A stretch of 47,290 nucleotides of DNA from Puniceicoccales bacterium Verruco_01 (GCA_001604565.1 LVBV01000009.1:75549-122838); one strand, 5' to 3'; positions 8,193 to 19,431 are shown, counted from the stretch's first letter. The notes: generated by a model not told the origin, from the sequence alone. Numbers and translations: made by a program.

Positions 8193-10451
8193 CTAGCTCC
8201 GTGCCATTTTGCCGAAGGCGCGCTGCGCCTCCATCGTGCCCACGGTGTGGAGCCGGTCGCCCACGCGCAGGAGTTCGTCTCCGCCGGGGTTTAAGATGCG
8301 TTCCGCCCCGCGCTGGATGCCGACGATGCGGACGCCCGTCTTTGTCGGAATAGCCAGCTCGGCGAGGGTCTTTCCCGCAAGAGCGCCACCCACCTCGAAG
8401 CTGCCCATGACCAGTTCCCGCAGGTTGGCGCCCTCCGCCGAGGGAGCCGCGCCTTCCATCAGCTCACGAACAGCAAGGGCCAGATTGTCCCGCGGGCCTG
8501 CCAGAAGCAGGCGGTCGCCGGGAGAGAGCCTTGTTCCGGGCTTGAGCGTGGGAAGAATCAATCCGTTGCGTTCCATCTGGAGGATCGAGACGCCCAGGCG
8601 CTGGGGCAGGTTCAGTTCCGCCACGGTTTTTCCCGCTAGGAGGGCGCCCGCCGGAAGGGACACCTCCTCCATGAGAAGGCTCCATTCGCCAAGCCCCCCG
8701 GAAACGGCGTTCTCGGGCTCCTTTGCCTTGCCGGAGGCGAGGACCTCGCTCACCGACGCGCGCCAGACGCCGTGCCAGTAGGTGAAGCGGCGGGAAAAAA
8801 AGAAGAGCAGAATCCCGGCCACCGCCGCGATGACGAGCCACACCACGGCGGGCAGGGCCTCCAGCGGCAAAAGCAGGTACATCCAGTACGCGAGGATGAC
8901 AAAGAAGACTGCCCGCAGCGCGAAGGCCGTCACGCCGGGATTGAAGTGCGCGGACTTCACCCCGTCGGCAAGAATCATCGAGATCGCCGAGAGGTTCCGC
9001 CACACCGCGTAGAGCAGGGAGAGCGTCGCAAGCCCCGTCGCCGACCAGAAGAGGGCGACGATCATCCCTTCCGAGAGGAATTCGCTGCGGAAGGTCTCGA
9101 CAAGAAGGGGCAGGGTTTGCGGCGGGAAGATGAGAATGCCGGTGACTAGGAGCATCTCCGCCACGGCCTGACCGAGGCGTCCCACCGAAAGGCGCAGGGC
9201 CGCAGGGGCGCTTTTGCCCGCGCGGAACTGACTCATCCAGTTGTGCACGGCGTCGAGGCTGCCGGCGATCCATCGCGGTTCCACCCTTGAGGCCGCCCGC
9301 AGGAGCGCCTCCGCATGGCGGTTCACGATGGGTGTAAGAAGGACGGTGAGGACGGAGGTGCCCACGGTGATGGGGTAGTATTCCTCCGGCAGGACCTTCG
9401 CGCTGATGCCGAGCTGCGCGATGATGAAGGAAAATTCACCAAGAGGCGTGAGAAGGAGCCCCGCCCGCCGCGCCTCTGCGGGGGGCGTGCCCGTGAGGAC
9501 CAGGGCCAGTCCCGTCGCCAGGGGCCGCGCCATCATCACGAAGGCTGTGAAGGCGAGGATCCACGGCCATGCGCTTGCGAGGAGCCGGGGGTCGATCATC
9601 ATGCCGATGCTGACGAAGAAGACGCTGCTGAAGAGGTCGCGCATCCCGGCAAAGGAGGCTTCCACGCTCTTTTTCTGCGGCATCTCCGCCACCATTGCGC
9701 CTAGGAGAAAGGCGCCGAGAGCGAGGGAGTAACCCGCCTTCGCCGCGCTCAAGGCCAGCGCGAAGAGGATTCCTGCGACGACGATCGTCTGGAGTTCCGG
9801 GTCCGCCGAATCGCCGCCGAGGCGGCGGAAGACCCTCGGCACAAGAAAGAGTCCGCCGCCGACAAGGAGCACCACGAAGGCCCCCATCACAGCCAGCATT
9901 CCCAGAATGTCCGTTCCGCCGGAACTGTCGCCCGTGAGACTGGCGAGCACCGTCATCGTGACGACGGCTACGATGTCCTCCATCACCGTCACGGCAGTGG
10001 CGCGCTGGGCGAAGAGTTCGTGCGAAAGATGCAGCTCGCTCACGATCTTGGCGATGACGGCGGAGCTGGAGACGACGAAGATGCCCGCGACGAAGGCGCT
10101 CTGCAAATAGGTCCATCCCGCCGCGATGCCGAAAAGGCGCGTCAAATTCACGACGAAGAAGGCGCCCAGCCCCGTCGCGAGGATCGTGGGCAGGCCCATT
10201 TTCGCTAGCTTGGAGAGGCTTAGTCCCAAGCCAATCGCGAACATGAGGAAGACGAGGCCCACCTGCGAGAGCATGTTGATGTTCGCGATGCTGCTCACAA
10301 GGGAGAAGGGCGGGGTGTACGGCCCCACCACCACGCCCGCGAGCAGGTATCCCACGATGACCGAGAGGCCGATTTTCCGGCAGACGAGCCCCGCGATTCC
10401 CGCAGCGATGAGGACGATCGCCAGATCCTGAATGAAGCCGATGCCTTCCAT
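8193..10451 (-). CDS. CPA2-family monovalent cation:proton antiporter with two RCK_C domains
   Basis: A 752-residue membrane protein. Residues about 5-390 form the Na_H_Exchanger fold of the CPA2 (Kef/YbaL-type) family, with IVGYLLAGVVVGPYTPP near the N-terminus and GLVFLMFAIGLGLSL. Further membrane helices occupy about 425-570. The C-terminus (about 595-752) carries two RCK_C (TrkA_C) ligand-binding domains, each with the AGKTVAELNLP or AGKTLAELAIP signature. There is no full Rossmann NAD-binding RCK_N domain between membrane and RCK_C parts, unlike KefB/KefC. Likely role is K+ or Na+/H+ exchange at the inner membrane, gated by a small ligand at the RCK_C pair. It stands alone, about 100 bases downstream of no cotranscribed partner. 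Confidence 0.85.
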   Translation of the reverse strand: MEGIGFIQDLAIVLIAAGIAGLVCRKIGLSVIVGYLLAGVVVGPYTPPFSLVSSIANINMLSQVGLVFLMFAIGLGLSLSKLAKMGLPTILATGLGAFFVVNLTRLFGIAAGWTYLQSAFVAGIFVVSSSAVIAKIVSELHLSHELFAQRATAVTVMEDIVAVVTMTVLASLTGDSSGGTDILGMLAVMGAFVVLLVGGGLFLVPRVFRRLGGDSADPELQTIVVAGILFALALSAAKAGYSLALGAFLLGAMVAEMPQKKSVEASFAGMRDLFSSVFFVSIGMMIDPRLLASAWPWILAFTAFVMMARPLATGLALVLTGTPPAEARRAGLLLTPLGEFSFIIAQLGISAKVLPEEYYPITVGTSVLTVLLTPIVNRHAEALLRAASRVEPRWIAGSLDAVHNWMSQFRAGKSAPAALRLSVGRLGQAVAEMLLVTGILIFPPQTLPLLVETFRSEFLSEGMIVALFWSATGLATLSLLYAVWRNLSAISMILADGVKSAHFNPGVTAFALRAVFFVILAYWMYLLLPLEALPAVVWLVIAAVAGILLFFFSRRFTYWHGVWRASVSEVLASGKAKEPENAVSGGLGEWSLLMEEVSLPAGALLAGKTVAELNLPQRLGVSILQMERNGLILPTLKPGTRLSPGDRLLLAGPRDNLALAVRELMEGAAPSAEGANLRELVMGSFEVGGALAGKTLAELAIPTKTGVRIVGIQRGAERILNPGGDELLRVGDRLHTVGTMEAQRAFGKMARS

Positions 10452-10571
10452 TGCGTCTTGTTGTTGCCTGTTATGCCGATTTTACCGGGAGGGAATGCGC
10501 GCGCCGAGGATTTCTTCCCGTCGGCCTTCCGAAATTCGCACCGGGCGGGTTGTTTTTCCCCTTGAGGTACG

Positions 10572-10602
10572 AAAAAAAGACCCGGACCTTGCGGCCCGGG
10601 CC
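10572..10602 (-). terminator. rho-independent terminator after enolase
   Basis: On the minus strand GGCCCGG (10602-10596) pairs with CCGGGTC (10585-10579, one G-U pair), followed by seven T (10578-10572). It lies 27 bases after the enolase stop. Confidence 0.8.
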
Positions 10603-10628
10603 TTTTGAAAACGTTTCCCCGAGGGGAA

Positions 10629-13563
<2,935 letters not shown>

Positions 13564-13729
13564 GGTGTTCCTTTCAACCCTCCCGGGAGTCGGATGGCGC
13601 TACTGGAAATGATAAACGAAACACGGATGCTGTCAATTCGCTACGGAGAGTGGTTGTGCACACTTGCGTTTGAAAAAGTGCGTCTATTCCCGCAGTATCG
13701 TGTTTGCAATCCGGCCCGGGACGACAACA

Positions 13730-14602
13730 ATGACAGCGATGCCCTCTGTGTTTTCATTCGGCGAGGTGCTTTGGGACTGCCTTCCCCGGGGGCTCTTCCT
13801 TGGCGGCGCACCGCTGAACGTGGCGGCGCATCTGGCGCGCCTGGGCGTGAAGAGCGCGATCGTCTCCGCTGTGGGATGCGACGTGTTGGGCGACGAGGCA
13901 GCCGCGCGCATCGCCGCCTATGGAGTGGATACGAAGTACCTTGCCCGCTCGAAGAATCTGCCGACGGGCAGCGTGGGCGTGAAGCTGGACGAGGAGGGCG
14001 TTGCCAGCTACGAGATTCGCGGCCCCGTGGCGTGGGACGAGATCCCGATCCCGGAGAGCCTTCATGCGGACCTTGCCGCGTCGCAGGCGCTCGTCTTCGG
14101 CAGTCTAGCCACGCGCAGCGCTGCGAATCTCGCGGCGCTCCTTTCACTTCTTGATTCGGACTGGCCGATGCGCGTCTTCGACGTGAATCTGCGAGCGCCT
14201 TTCTACTCGCTGGAGAGGGTCATGGCCCTTGCGGGGTTGGCGGACCTTGTCAAATGCAACGAGGCCGAGGCGCGGGAACTCTGCGGGGCGTCCGAAAACG
14301 AGCAGCCGGACCGTCTGGCCCGCCGCCTTGCCGACGCCACTGACACGGGAAGGGTGTGCATCACCCTCGGTGCGCGCGGGGCGGTGTATCTGGGCCCCTT
14401 CGGTCTCCAGCGGGCGGTGGCCCCGCGCGTCAAGGCCGTGGACACGGTGGGCGCGGGCGACGCCTTTCTCGCGGCGATGGTGGCGGGGATCCTCAAGGGC
14501 GAAGAGGATCGCGGCGACTTCCTCATGGGCTGCTGCCGCCTCGGCGCGTACGTGGCCGGTTGCGAAGGCGCCGTGCCGGAGGAAAAACAGGCCCGCCGGT
14601 AA
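13730..14602 (+). CDS. PfkB-family sugar kinase, probably fructokinase
   Basis: A 290-residue ribokinase-fold kinase. The N-terminal glycine motif GGAPLNVAAHLARLG (25-39) and the C-terminal DTVGAGDAFLAAM (238-250, catalytic base Asp244) mark the PfkB family. Sugar-contact strands include SFGEVLWDCLP and the FDVNLRAPFY substrate segment, which is common in fructokinases; mannokinase or another hexose kinase is possible. It phosphorylates a free sugar for entry into glycolysis. ATG at 13730 has no ribosome site; ATG at 13739 is an alternative. It is convergent with the CDF exporter gene, with 18 bases between the stops. Confidence 0.85.
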   Translation: MTAMPSVFSFGEVLWDCLPRGLFLGGAPLNVAAHLARLGVKSAIVSAVGCDVLGDEAAARIAAYGVDTKYLARSKNLPTGSVGVKLDEEGVASYEIRGPVAWDEIPIPESLHADLAASQALVFGSLATRSAANLAALLSLLDSDWPMRVFDVNLRAPFYSLERVMALAGLADLVKCNEAEARELCGASENEQPDRLARRLADATDTGRVCITLGARGAVYLGPFGLQRAVAPRVKAVDTVGAGDAFLAAMVAGILKGEEDRGDFLMGCCRLGAYVAGCEGAVPEEKQARR

Positions 14603-14620
14603 CCGTCAGGCGGAGAGGGG

Positions 14621-15544
14621 TCAGTTTTCCACGATCTCCACCGTCACGTGGACGAGTTCCTCGTGTTCGGTGAGGCGGTGGCGGATGTCCTCCGCCGTGG
14701 TTTTCCCGTCGGCCTTGAGGCTCAGGATCAGGGCGTAGCGGCCGCTTCCCACCTGCCAGAGATGCAGGTCGCGCACCCGCGCTCCAGCCTCCGCCAGAGA
14801 GGCGCGCACCTCGTTCTCGATGGCGTCGTGATCGCCCGCGTCCAGAAGCGTGCGCCCAGTCTGGCGCAATAGCCCCACGGCCCAGACGGCGATGAGCGCC
14901 GCGCCGAAGAGTCCCATCACTGGGTCGAGCCAGGAAAGACCGAGGAATAGTCCGCCCGAGAGCGCCACGATGGCGAGAATAGAGGTCGCAGCGTCCGCCA
15001 GTACATGCACGTAGGCAGCCCGCAGGTTCAGGTCGCCGCCCTCGTGGGCGTGATCGTGGCCGTGTGTGTGGTCGTGACTATGCGAATGTCCCCCGCCGGA
15101 GAGCATCGCCGCGCAGGCGAGGTTCACCACGAGGCCGAGGACCGTCACGGCGATGGCCTCCCCGTAGCGGATGGGGCCGGGGGTGAGGAGCCTCGCCACC
15201 GATTCCCACGCCATTGTCCCGGCGATGGCCAGAAGCATCAGGGCGCTCGTGTAACCGCCCAGAACCTCCACCTTCCACGTGCCGAAACTGTAGCGCGGGT
15301 CGTCCGCGTGTGCCCGGGCAAAGGCGTACGTGGCCGCCGCCAGGCCGAGAGCCAGCGTGTGCGAGAGCATGTGCCAGCCGTCGGCGAGCAATGCCATCGA
15401 TCCCAGCCAGTACCCGCAGACGATTTCCACGACCATCATCACCGCCGTCAGGATCGCGGCATTGCGCGTGCGCTTTTCCGACAGCGGATTGGACTGCCCG
15501 AAGGCGGCACGGTGCGGACAATCGACTGATGCGGAATGGTTCAT
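14621..15544 (-). CDS. cation diffusion facilitator (CDF) metal exporter, DmeF-like
   Basis: A 307-residue CDF transporter that would export Zn2+, Co2+ or Ni2+ from the cytoplasm against H+. Six membrane helices are visible. The metal-site histidine/aspartate pairs occur in LLADGWHMLSH (helix 2) and HVLADAATS (helix 5). A His-rich loop (HSHSHDHTHGHDHAHEGG) lies between helices 4 and 5. The C-terminal domain has DLHLWQVGSGRYA. The N-terminal CPHRAAFGQ and overall arrangement resemble DmeF-type cobalt/nickel exporters. Start ATG 15544; a promoter with an internal dyad is present just upstream (15561-15589). Confidence 0.88.
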   Translation of the reverse strand: MNHSASVDCPHRAAFGQSNPLSEKRTRNAAILTAVMMVVEIVCGYWLGSMALLADGWHMLSHTLALGLAAATYAFARAHADDPRYSFGTWKVEVLGGYTSALMLLAIAGTMAWESVARLLTPGPIRYGEAIAVTVLGLVVNLACAAMLSGGGHSHSHDHTHGHDHAHEGGDLNLRAAYVHVLADAATSILAIVALSGGLFLGLSWLDPVMGLFGAALIAVWAVGLLRQTGRTLLDAGDHDAIENEVRASLAEAGARVRDLHLWQVGSGRYALILSLKADGKTTAEDIRHRLTEHEELVHVTVEIVEN

Positions 15545-15560
15545 GCTGAGACTTGGACTC

Positions 15561-15589
15561 AATAAAATCAAAATCCGTTGCCGGATCAA
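15561..15589 (-). promoter_or_regulatory. promoter of the CDF gene with inverted repeat between -35 and -10
   Basis: On the minus strand TTGATC (15589-15584) and TTTATT (15566-15561) are 17 bases apart. The inverted repeat ATCCG-TTGC-CGGAT (15573-15586 on the plus strand) overlaps the end of the -35 and the spacer. This is a usual place for a repressor or a MerR-type regulator. No regulator gene is adjacent. Confidence 0.45.
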
Positions 15590-15613
15590 GCCGGGAAAAA
15601 AGGGAACCGCCCC

Positions 15614-16210
15614 TCAGAGCCTGTGGGTCAGGCAGTGGCAGAGGCAGACGGCGGCGGCGTCGCTCTCGTCGGGCGGCAGGACTTTTTCAAGATGCAGGAC
15701 CGCCTTCACCTGCAGGGCCACCTGTTCCTTGCTGGCCCTGCCAGAGCCGGAGGCCGCCTGTTTGACTCTGGCGGGCGGGTATTCGGCGATTGTCAGGTTC
15801 CGCAGGGCCGCCGCGCTGATCGCCGCGCCGCGCGTTGCGCCCATCACGAGGGCCGTGCGCGAATTCTGCACATAGATCGTCTGTTCCAGCGCCACGTGGC
15901 TCGGGGCAAAGCGCGCAATCGCCGCGTCCACCTCGCGGTGGATGTCGCCGAGGCACTCCGCAAAGCTCATCGCCACTGGGTGCTTCAGTGTTTGGGAAAA
16001 AAGAAGCCGCCATTCTCCGCCCTTTGCCTCCACGACGGCGAGGCCCGTGCCGCGGAGCGAGGGGTCGATGCCGAGAACCACGCCCTCGAAGCGGCTCCCG
16101 AGCGTTAGCTCCCACTTGCCTGCCTTCGGAGTCGGCGGGGTGCTTGGGGCCGGGAGCGGTTTTCCCGCCAGTTTCGCGGCCCAGAGTTTGCGGGAATTGG
16201 CGCGGCTCAC
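15614..16210 (-). CDS. ruvC: crossover junction endodeoxyribonuclease RuvC
   Basis: A 198-residue Holliday-junction resolvase. The acidic catalytic residues are visible: Asp49 in LGIDPSLRGTG, Glu109 in VALEQTIYVQNSRTA, and the DESDA motif (Asp181/Asp184) near the C-terminus. An N-terminal extension of about 40 residues rich in Pro/Lys (12-33) precedes the usual start, making it longer than the standard RuvC of about 165-175 residues. The GTG start at 16210 overlaps the recF stop by four bases (GTGA), so translation is coupled to recF. The long leader may mean that the true start is internal, but no in-frame ATG lies before the core. Confidence 0.88.
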   Translation of the reverse strand: MSRANSRKLWAAKLAGKPLPAPSTPPTPKAGKWELTLGSRFEGVVLGIDPSLRGTGLAVVEAKGGEWRLLFSQTLKHPVAMSFAECLGDIHREVDAAIARFAPSHVALEQTIYVQNSRTALVMGATRGAAISAAALRNLTIAEYPPARVKQAASGSGRASKEQVALQVKAVLHLEKVLPPDESDAAAVCLCHCLTHRL

Positions 16211-17295
16211 GGGGTTTCCTTCTCCCCCGGAGTCTGCCGGAGAATCGTTTCGATGTCGAGGAGGCGGAAGCGTTCCAGCGCACCGACGGGTGGGGTGACG
16301 GTACCGGTGGCGATCACCTGCGAATCCGGCGCGAGGCCCTCCCAGAAGGCGGCGCGGCGGGAGGGGTCGAGCTCCCCGAGGATGTCGTCCGCGAGGATGG
16401 CCGGGCGGATGCCGGTTTTTTCGAGGAGCCACGCGGCTTCCGCAAGACGTAGCGCTAGAACGAGGCCCCGCTGCTGCCCCTCCGAGGCGTAGTCGCGCGC
16501 CGGTTTTCCGCAGAGGGAGAGTTCAAAGTCGTCCAATTGCGGGCCGCAGGTGCAGGCCCCGCGAGCGATGTCGCGCTCCCGGGCTTTTGTGTAGCGCGAG
16601 CGGAAAACTTCCGCGTCACCCTCCACGTCCGGTTTGTAGGCGATTTCCACCGTCTCGCCCGCCGGGGCCATCCGCGCGTATTGGGCGACAAGTTCCGGCG
16701 CGAGGTCCGCCACAGCTCTTCTCCGCGCGGCGACGACCTCCGCTGCGGCAACCGACAGGGGTTCCTCGAAGGCGGCGATCTCAGCCGGGGTGCCCGTTTT
16801 GAGCAGACGCGAGCGTCCCGCAAGGGCCCTGCCGAAGCGGCGGAGCGCCTCGAAGGCGTCGCGGTCCGCCTCGGCGAGCATCATGTCGAGAAAACGGCGC
16901 CTTAAGCTCGGCGAGCCGCGCACAAGCTGCAAATCCTGCGAGGAAAGCGCCGTCGTGGGATAGCGGCCCACTAGATCCGAAAGCCGGGGCAGGGGATTGC
17001 CCTCCAACAGCACGCTTTTTCCCCCGGGACGCAGCGTGAGGTCCAGCTCCACGGCGCCCTCCTTCTCCTGTTCCAGCCGGACGGCCACCCGCGCGGCCTT
17101 CGCGCCGTGGCGGATCATCGCGCGCGCCTCCCCGGTGCGGAAGGATCGTAGCGCCGAGGCGAGGCCGAGTGCCTCCAGCAGACTCGTCTTGCCGCGACCG
17201 TTTCCGCCGACGACAAAGACGCACTCTCCCTTCGGGGAAAATTCCGCAAGGGTCATGTTGCGGAAGTCCTGGACGGTGATGGAGGCGAATCTCAC
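16207..17295 (-). CDS. recF: DNA replication and repair protein RecF
   Basis: A 362-residue SMC-like ATPase that helps load RecA at single-strand gaps. From the GTG at 17295 the protein begins RFASITVQDFRN, as in typical RecF. Walker A is GGNGRGKT (30-37); the signature region is YASEGQQRGLVLALRLAE; Walker B is PAILADDILGELD. It is not next to dnaA, dnaN or gyrB as in many bacteria, but forms a two-gene unit with ruvC. An upstream GTG at 17358 would add 21 unlikely residues. A promoter whose -10 ends seven bases from the GTG (17303-17331) supports the shorter start. Confidence 0.9.
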   Translation of the reverse strand: MRFASITVQDFRNMTLAEFSPKGECVFVVGGNGRGKTSLLEALGLASALRSFRTGEARAMIRHGAKAARVAVRLEQEKEGAVELDLTLRPGGKSVLLEGNPLPRLSDLVGRYPTTALSSQDLQLVRGSPSLRRRFLDMMLAEADRDAFEALRRFGRALAGRSRLLKTGTPAEIAAFEEPLSVAAAEVVAARRRAVADLAPELVAQYARMAPAGETVEIAYKPDVEGDAEVFRSRYTKARERDIARGACTCGPQLDDFELSLCGKPARDYASEGQQRGLVLALRLAEAAWLLEKTGIRPAILADDILGELDPSRRAAFWEGLAPDSQVIATGTVTPPVGALERFRLLDIETILRQTPGEKETP

Positions 17296-17302
17296 ACAAA
17301 GG

Positions 17303-17331
17303 AAAATTGCGCGCGGGCGGCTCTCTTGCAA
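17303..17331 (-). promoter_or_regulatory. possible promoter of recF-ruvC
   Basis: On the minus strand TTGCAA (17331-17326) and AATTTT (17308-17303) are 17 bases apart, matching at 4/6 and 3/6. The -10 ends seven bases before the GTG start, so a leaderless message is predicted. This is weak by hexamer score alone. Confidence 0.3.
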
Positions 17332-17403
17332 GGCCGCGATGATCGCAGGAGAATTCACAACGTTTGATTTGTCAGGGCAATAAAGCAGAGGTAGAGGTGA
17401 GGC

Positions 17404-18372
17404 GTGCTGACACGCTACAAGATCGACAACGGAACGATCGTCGAGACGACCGAGGAAACGTCGCCCGTGCTTGTTTTCGTCGCCCCCGACGACGTGGAAC
17501 GACGGACGCTGCGCGAGCAGTTCGCGCTGGACGACTACGATATGGCGGCCCTCATGGACGCCGACGAAATCCCGCGTCTGGAGGTGGTGGGGGAGCGCAC
17601 CTTCATCATTTGGAAGATCCCCGAACGCGCGCAGATCGGCGGCATCATCGACCTTGGCGTCCTCACGGCGGGCCTAGTGATCTACAAGGGACGCCTCGCC
17701 ATCATCCTCCCCAAGGGTGAGATCGCCACGGCGGCGCGCGAATTCCGCGGGGTGACGACGAACGCGGCGTTCCTGCTCGCCTTCATCCAGCACACGATCC
17801 GCCACTACGTGGGGCACCTGCGCGCGATCAAGATGATGAGCGGCGACATCGAAAAACAGATCACCGTCTCGATGGAGAACCGGTATCTGCTTCAGATGTT
17901 CAGTCTTTCCGAGTGCCTTGTGTATTATATCGACTCTCTGGAGGGCAACAGCGTCGTCCTCACCAAGCTCCGCAGCCTTCCGCAGACGGCGGGGATCGAT
18001 CCGGCCCTTTTGCCGACGCTGGACGACATCATACTGGAAAATAACCAAGCGAGTCGTCAGGCGAACATCTACAGCTCGGTCTTAAGCGGCCTCATGGACG
18101 CGCGCGGCACGATCATCAACAACAACATGAACGTGTTGCTGACCAATCTGACCCTCATCAACATCATCTTCCTGCCCCTGAACCTCATCGCGAGCATCGG
18201 CGGCATGTCCGAATGGAGCATGATGACGCAAGGGATCGACTGGCGGATCTCCTACGGGGTTTTCATGATCGCGATGGTGCTCCTCGGCTGGGGCACCTGG
18301 CTCCTCGTCCGCCGGATCATCGAAAGGCGCGGCGGCAATCAGCGCTTCTCTCGGAAGAAGAAACGGCGGTAG
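17404..18372 (+). CDS. CorA-family divalent cation transporter with GMS instead of GMN
   Basis: A 322-residue CorA-like protein: a cytoplasmic N-terminal domain (about 1-245), including the long helix before TM1, then two membrane helices (about 247-267 and 283-303) and a basic tail (RRGGNQRFSRKKKRR). The hallmark Gly-Met-Asn at the end of TM1 is replaced by Gly-Met-Ser (267-269, in IGGMSEWSMM). GMN lines the selectivity mouth in canonical CorA, so substrate or ion preference may differ. Mg2+ or another divalent ion is likely. Start GTG 17404 has a good GAGGTGAGG ribosome site. Confidence 0.85.
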   Translation: MLTRYKIDNGTIVETTEETSPVLVFVAPDDVERRTLREQFALDDYDMAALMDADEIPRLEVVGERTFIIWKIPERAQIGGIIDLGVLTAGLVIYKGRLAIILPKGEIATAAREFRGVTTNAAFLLAFIQHTIRHYVGHLRAIKMMSGDIEKQITVSMENRYLLQMFSLSECLVYYIDSLEGNSVVLTKLRSLPQTAGIDPALLPTLDDIILENNQASRQANIYSSVLSGLMDARGTIINNNMNVLLTNLTLINIIFLPLNLIASIGGMSEWSMMTQGIDWRISYGVFMIAMVLLGWGTWLLVRRIIERRGGNQRFSRKKKRR

Positions 18373-18421
18373 GGGACTCTCTTCGTCCTGTCGCGAAGAC
18401 AACGGACATTATCAGGGGTCG

Positions 18422-18574
18422 GGCATCAGCGCGGACACGGCGTTGCGCCTGGGCGCGGCGTTCGGCAACAGCGCGGAATTCTGGATGAACCTTCAGAAGA
18501 ACCACGAGCTGGCCAAGGCCCGCGAAAAGGACGGCGAGCGCATTCAGACGGAAGTGGTGCGGCTGGCGTCGTAG
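18422..18574 (+). pseudogene. relic of a HigA-type (Xre) antitoxin, C-terminal end only
   Basis: Frame 18422-18574 encodes GISADTALRLGAAFGNSAEF, then WMNLQKNHELAKAREKDGER, and ends in TAG. This is the C-terminal third of small VapI/HigA antitoxins, starting exactly at their GISADTALRL segment. The N-terminal helix-turn-helix and start codon are missing: the bases before 18422 read into unrelated sequence after the CorA-like gene. It lies 63 bases before an intact higB-higA pair of a different antitoxin subtype. It is therefore a leftover of a second toxin-antitoxin module at the same site. Confidence 0.75.
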
Positions 18575-18628
18575 GTAGAACGTCGCTCCTTCTCTTTTCC
18601 ACCATCCGTTTGAATATTTCTTGCCGGA

Positions 18629-18645
18629 GTGTCCAAAATGGACAC
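18629..18645. promoter_or_regulatory. perfect operator-like palindrome over the higB start
   Basis: GTGTCCA-AAA-TGGACAC is a perfect 7+7 inverted repeat. It covers the last base of the GGAG ribosome site (18626-18629) and the ATG at 18638. A bound dimeric antitoxin here would block transcription or initiation, which is how HigA-type antitoxins usually autoregulate. Confidence 0.6.
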
Positions 18646-18961
18646 AATGGACCCCGTGAACCTGATCAAGGAACGGACGCTGAACGAATGGGCGGTGCAG
18701 TATCCGACAACCCTGCCCACGCTCCGTCACTGGAAGGACACGGTCACTCGCCTTGACTCCGAGAATCTGGCCGAACTACGCCGCGCGATCCCTTCCGCCG
18801 ATCAGGTGAAGGTGGAGAGCGGCAGGATCGTCACCGTCTTCAACATCAAAAATCAGTTCCGTCTGATCGCCGCCATCCACTACAACCGCCGTCTGATCTA
18901 CCTGTTGCGCTTCCTGACACACGCCCAATACGACAATGGCACATGGAGAAACGAGCTATGA
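18638..18961 (+). CDS. higB: HigB-family toxin (mRNA interferase)
   Basis: A 107-residue protein of the HigB_toxin family, which cleaves translated mRNA on the ribosome. Family features are visible: a WAVQYP segment near the N-terminus, then a Trp-containing helix (LRHWKDTVTRL), the VFNIKNQFRLIAAIHY strands and the closing LRFLTHAQYD motif. I chose ATG 18638, eight bases after GGAG; GTG 18629 and ATG 18647 are alternatives. The stop overlaps the next start as ATGA. Toxin-before-antitoxin order is typical for higBA. Confidence 0.88.
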   Translation: MDTMDPVNLIKERTLNEWAVQYPTTLPTLRHWKDTVTRLDSENLAELRRAIPSADQVKVESGRIVTVFNIKNQFRLIAAIHYNRRLIYLLRFLTHAQYDNGTWRNEL

Positions 18962-19419
18962 AGAAAGACCTGCGCACACTTCCCTTTGCAAGCTGGCCGA
19001 CCACTTACGCCGCCCTCACGGCAGCCTTCACGCCGCGCCCGATTCACACGGAAGCGGAATACGATGAGGCCGTCTCCTATGCTGACGCTCTTGCGGGCTT
19101 CCCCCTGAATGCCGATCAGGAAGATTTCTTCGAACTTCTTTCAAGCGTCATCAAGACTTACGACGATCGCACCCTGAAGCACTGGCCCGCTTCGTCGGGC
19201 GTCGAGATTCTCGACTTCCTTCTGAAGGAACACGGCCTGAACGGGAAGGCACTTGCAGACATCCTGAACGTCAGCCCAACGATTGCTTACCGCATCCTCA
19301 AGGGGCGTCGTCGCCTGACCGCCGATCACATCCGTGCCCTTTCGGAACACTTCGGCGTCAGCGCGGATTTGTTCCTCGGCACGTCAGGGGCGGGCCGGAA
19401 GCGTCCGGTCGCGGTGTAG
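18958..19419 (+). CDS. higA: HigA-family antitoxin (COG5499-type) with helix-turn-helix
   Basis: A 153-residue antitoxin. The N-terminal about 90 residues form the acidic helical part that binds the toxin (SYADALAGFPLNADQEDFFE). The C-terminal part (about 88-148) is an Xre-type helix-turn-helix: EILDFLLKEHGLNGKALADI, then LNVSPTIAYRILKGRRRLTA. It neutralises HigB and probably represses the operon through the palindrome at 18629-18645. ATG 18958 overlaps the higB stop by four bases, so the two are translationally coupled. The relic antitoxin upstream belongs to the shorter VapI/HigA type, so the two are not duplicates. Confidence 0.88.
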   Translation: MKKDLRTLPFASWPTTYAALTAAFTPRPIHTEAEYDEAVSYADALAGFPLNADQEDFFELLSSVIKTYDDRTLKHWPASSGVEILDFLLKEHGLNGKALADILNVSPTIAYRILKGRRRLTADHIRALSEHFGVSADLFLGTSGAGRKRPVAV

Positions 19420-19431
19420 GGAGCCGAGGAT

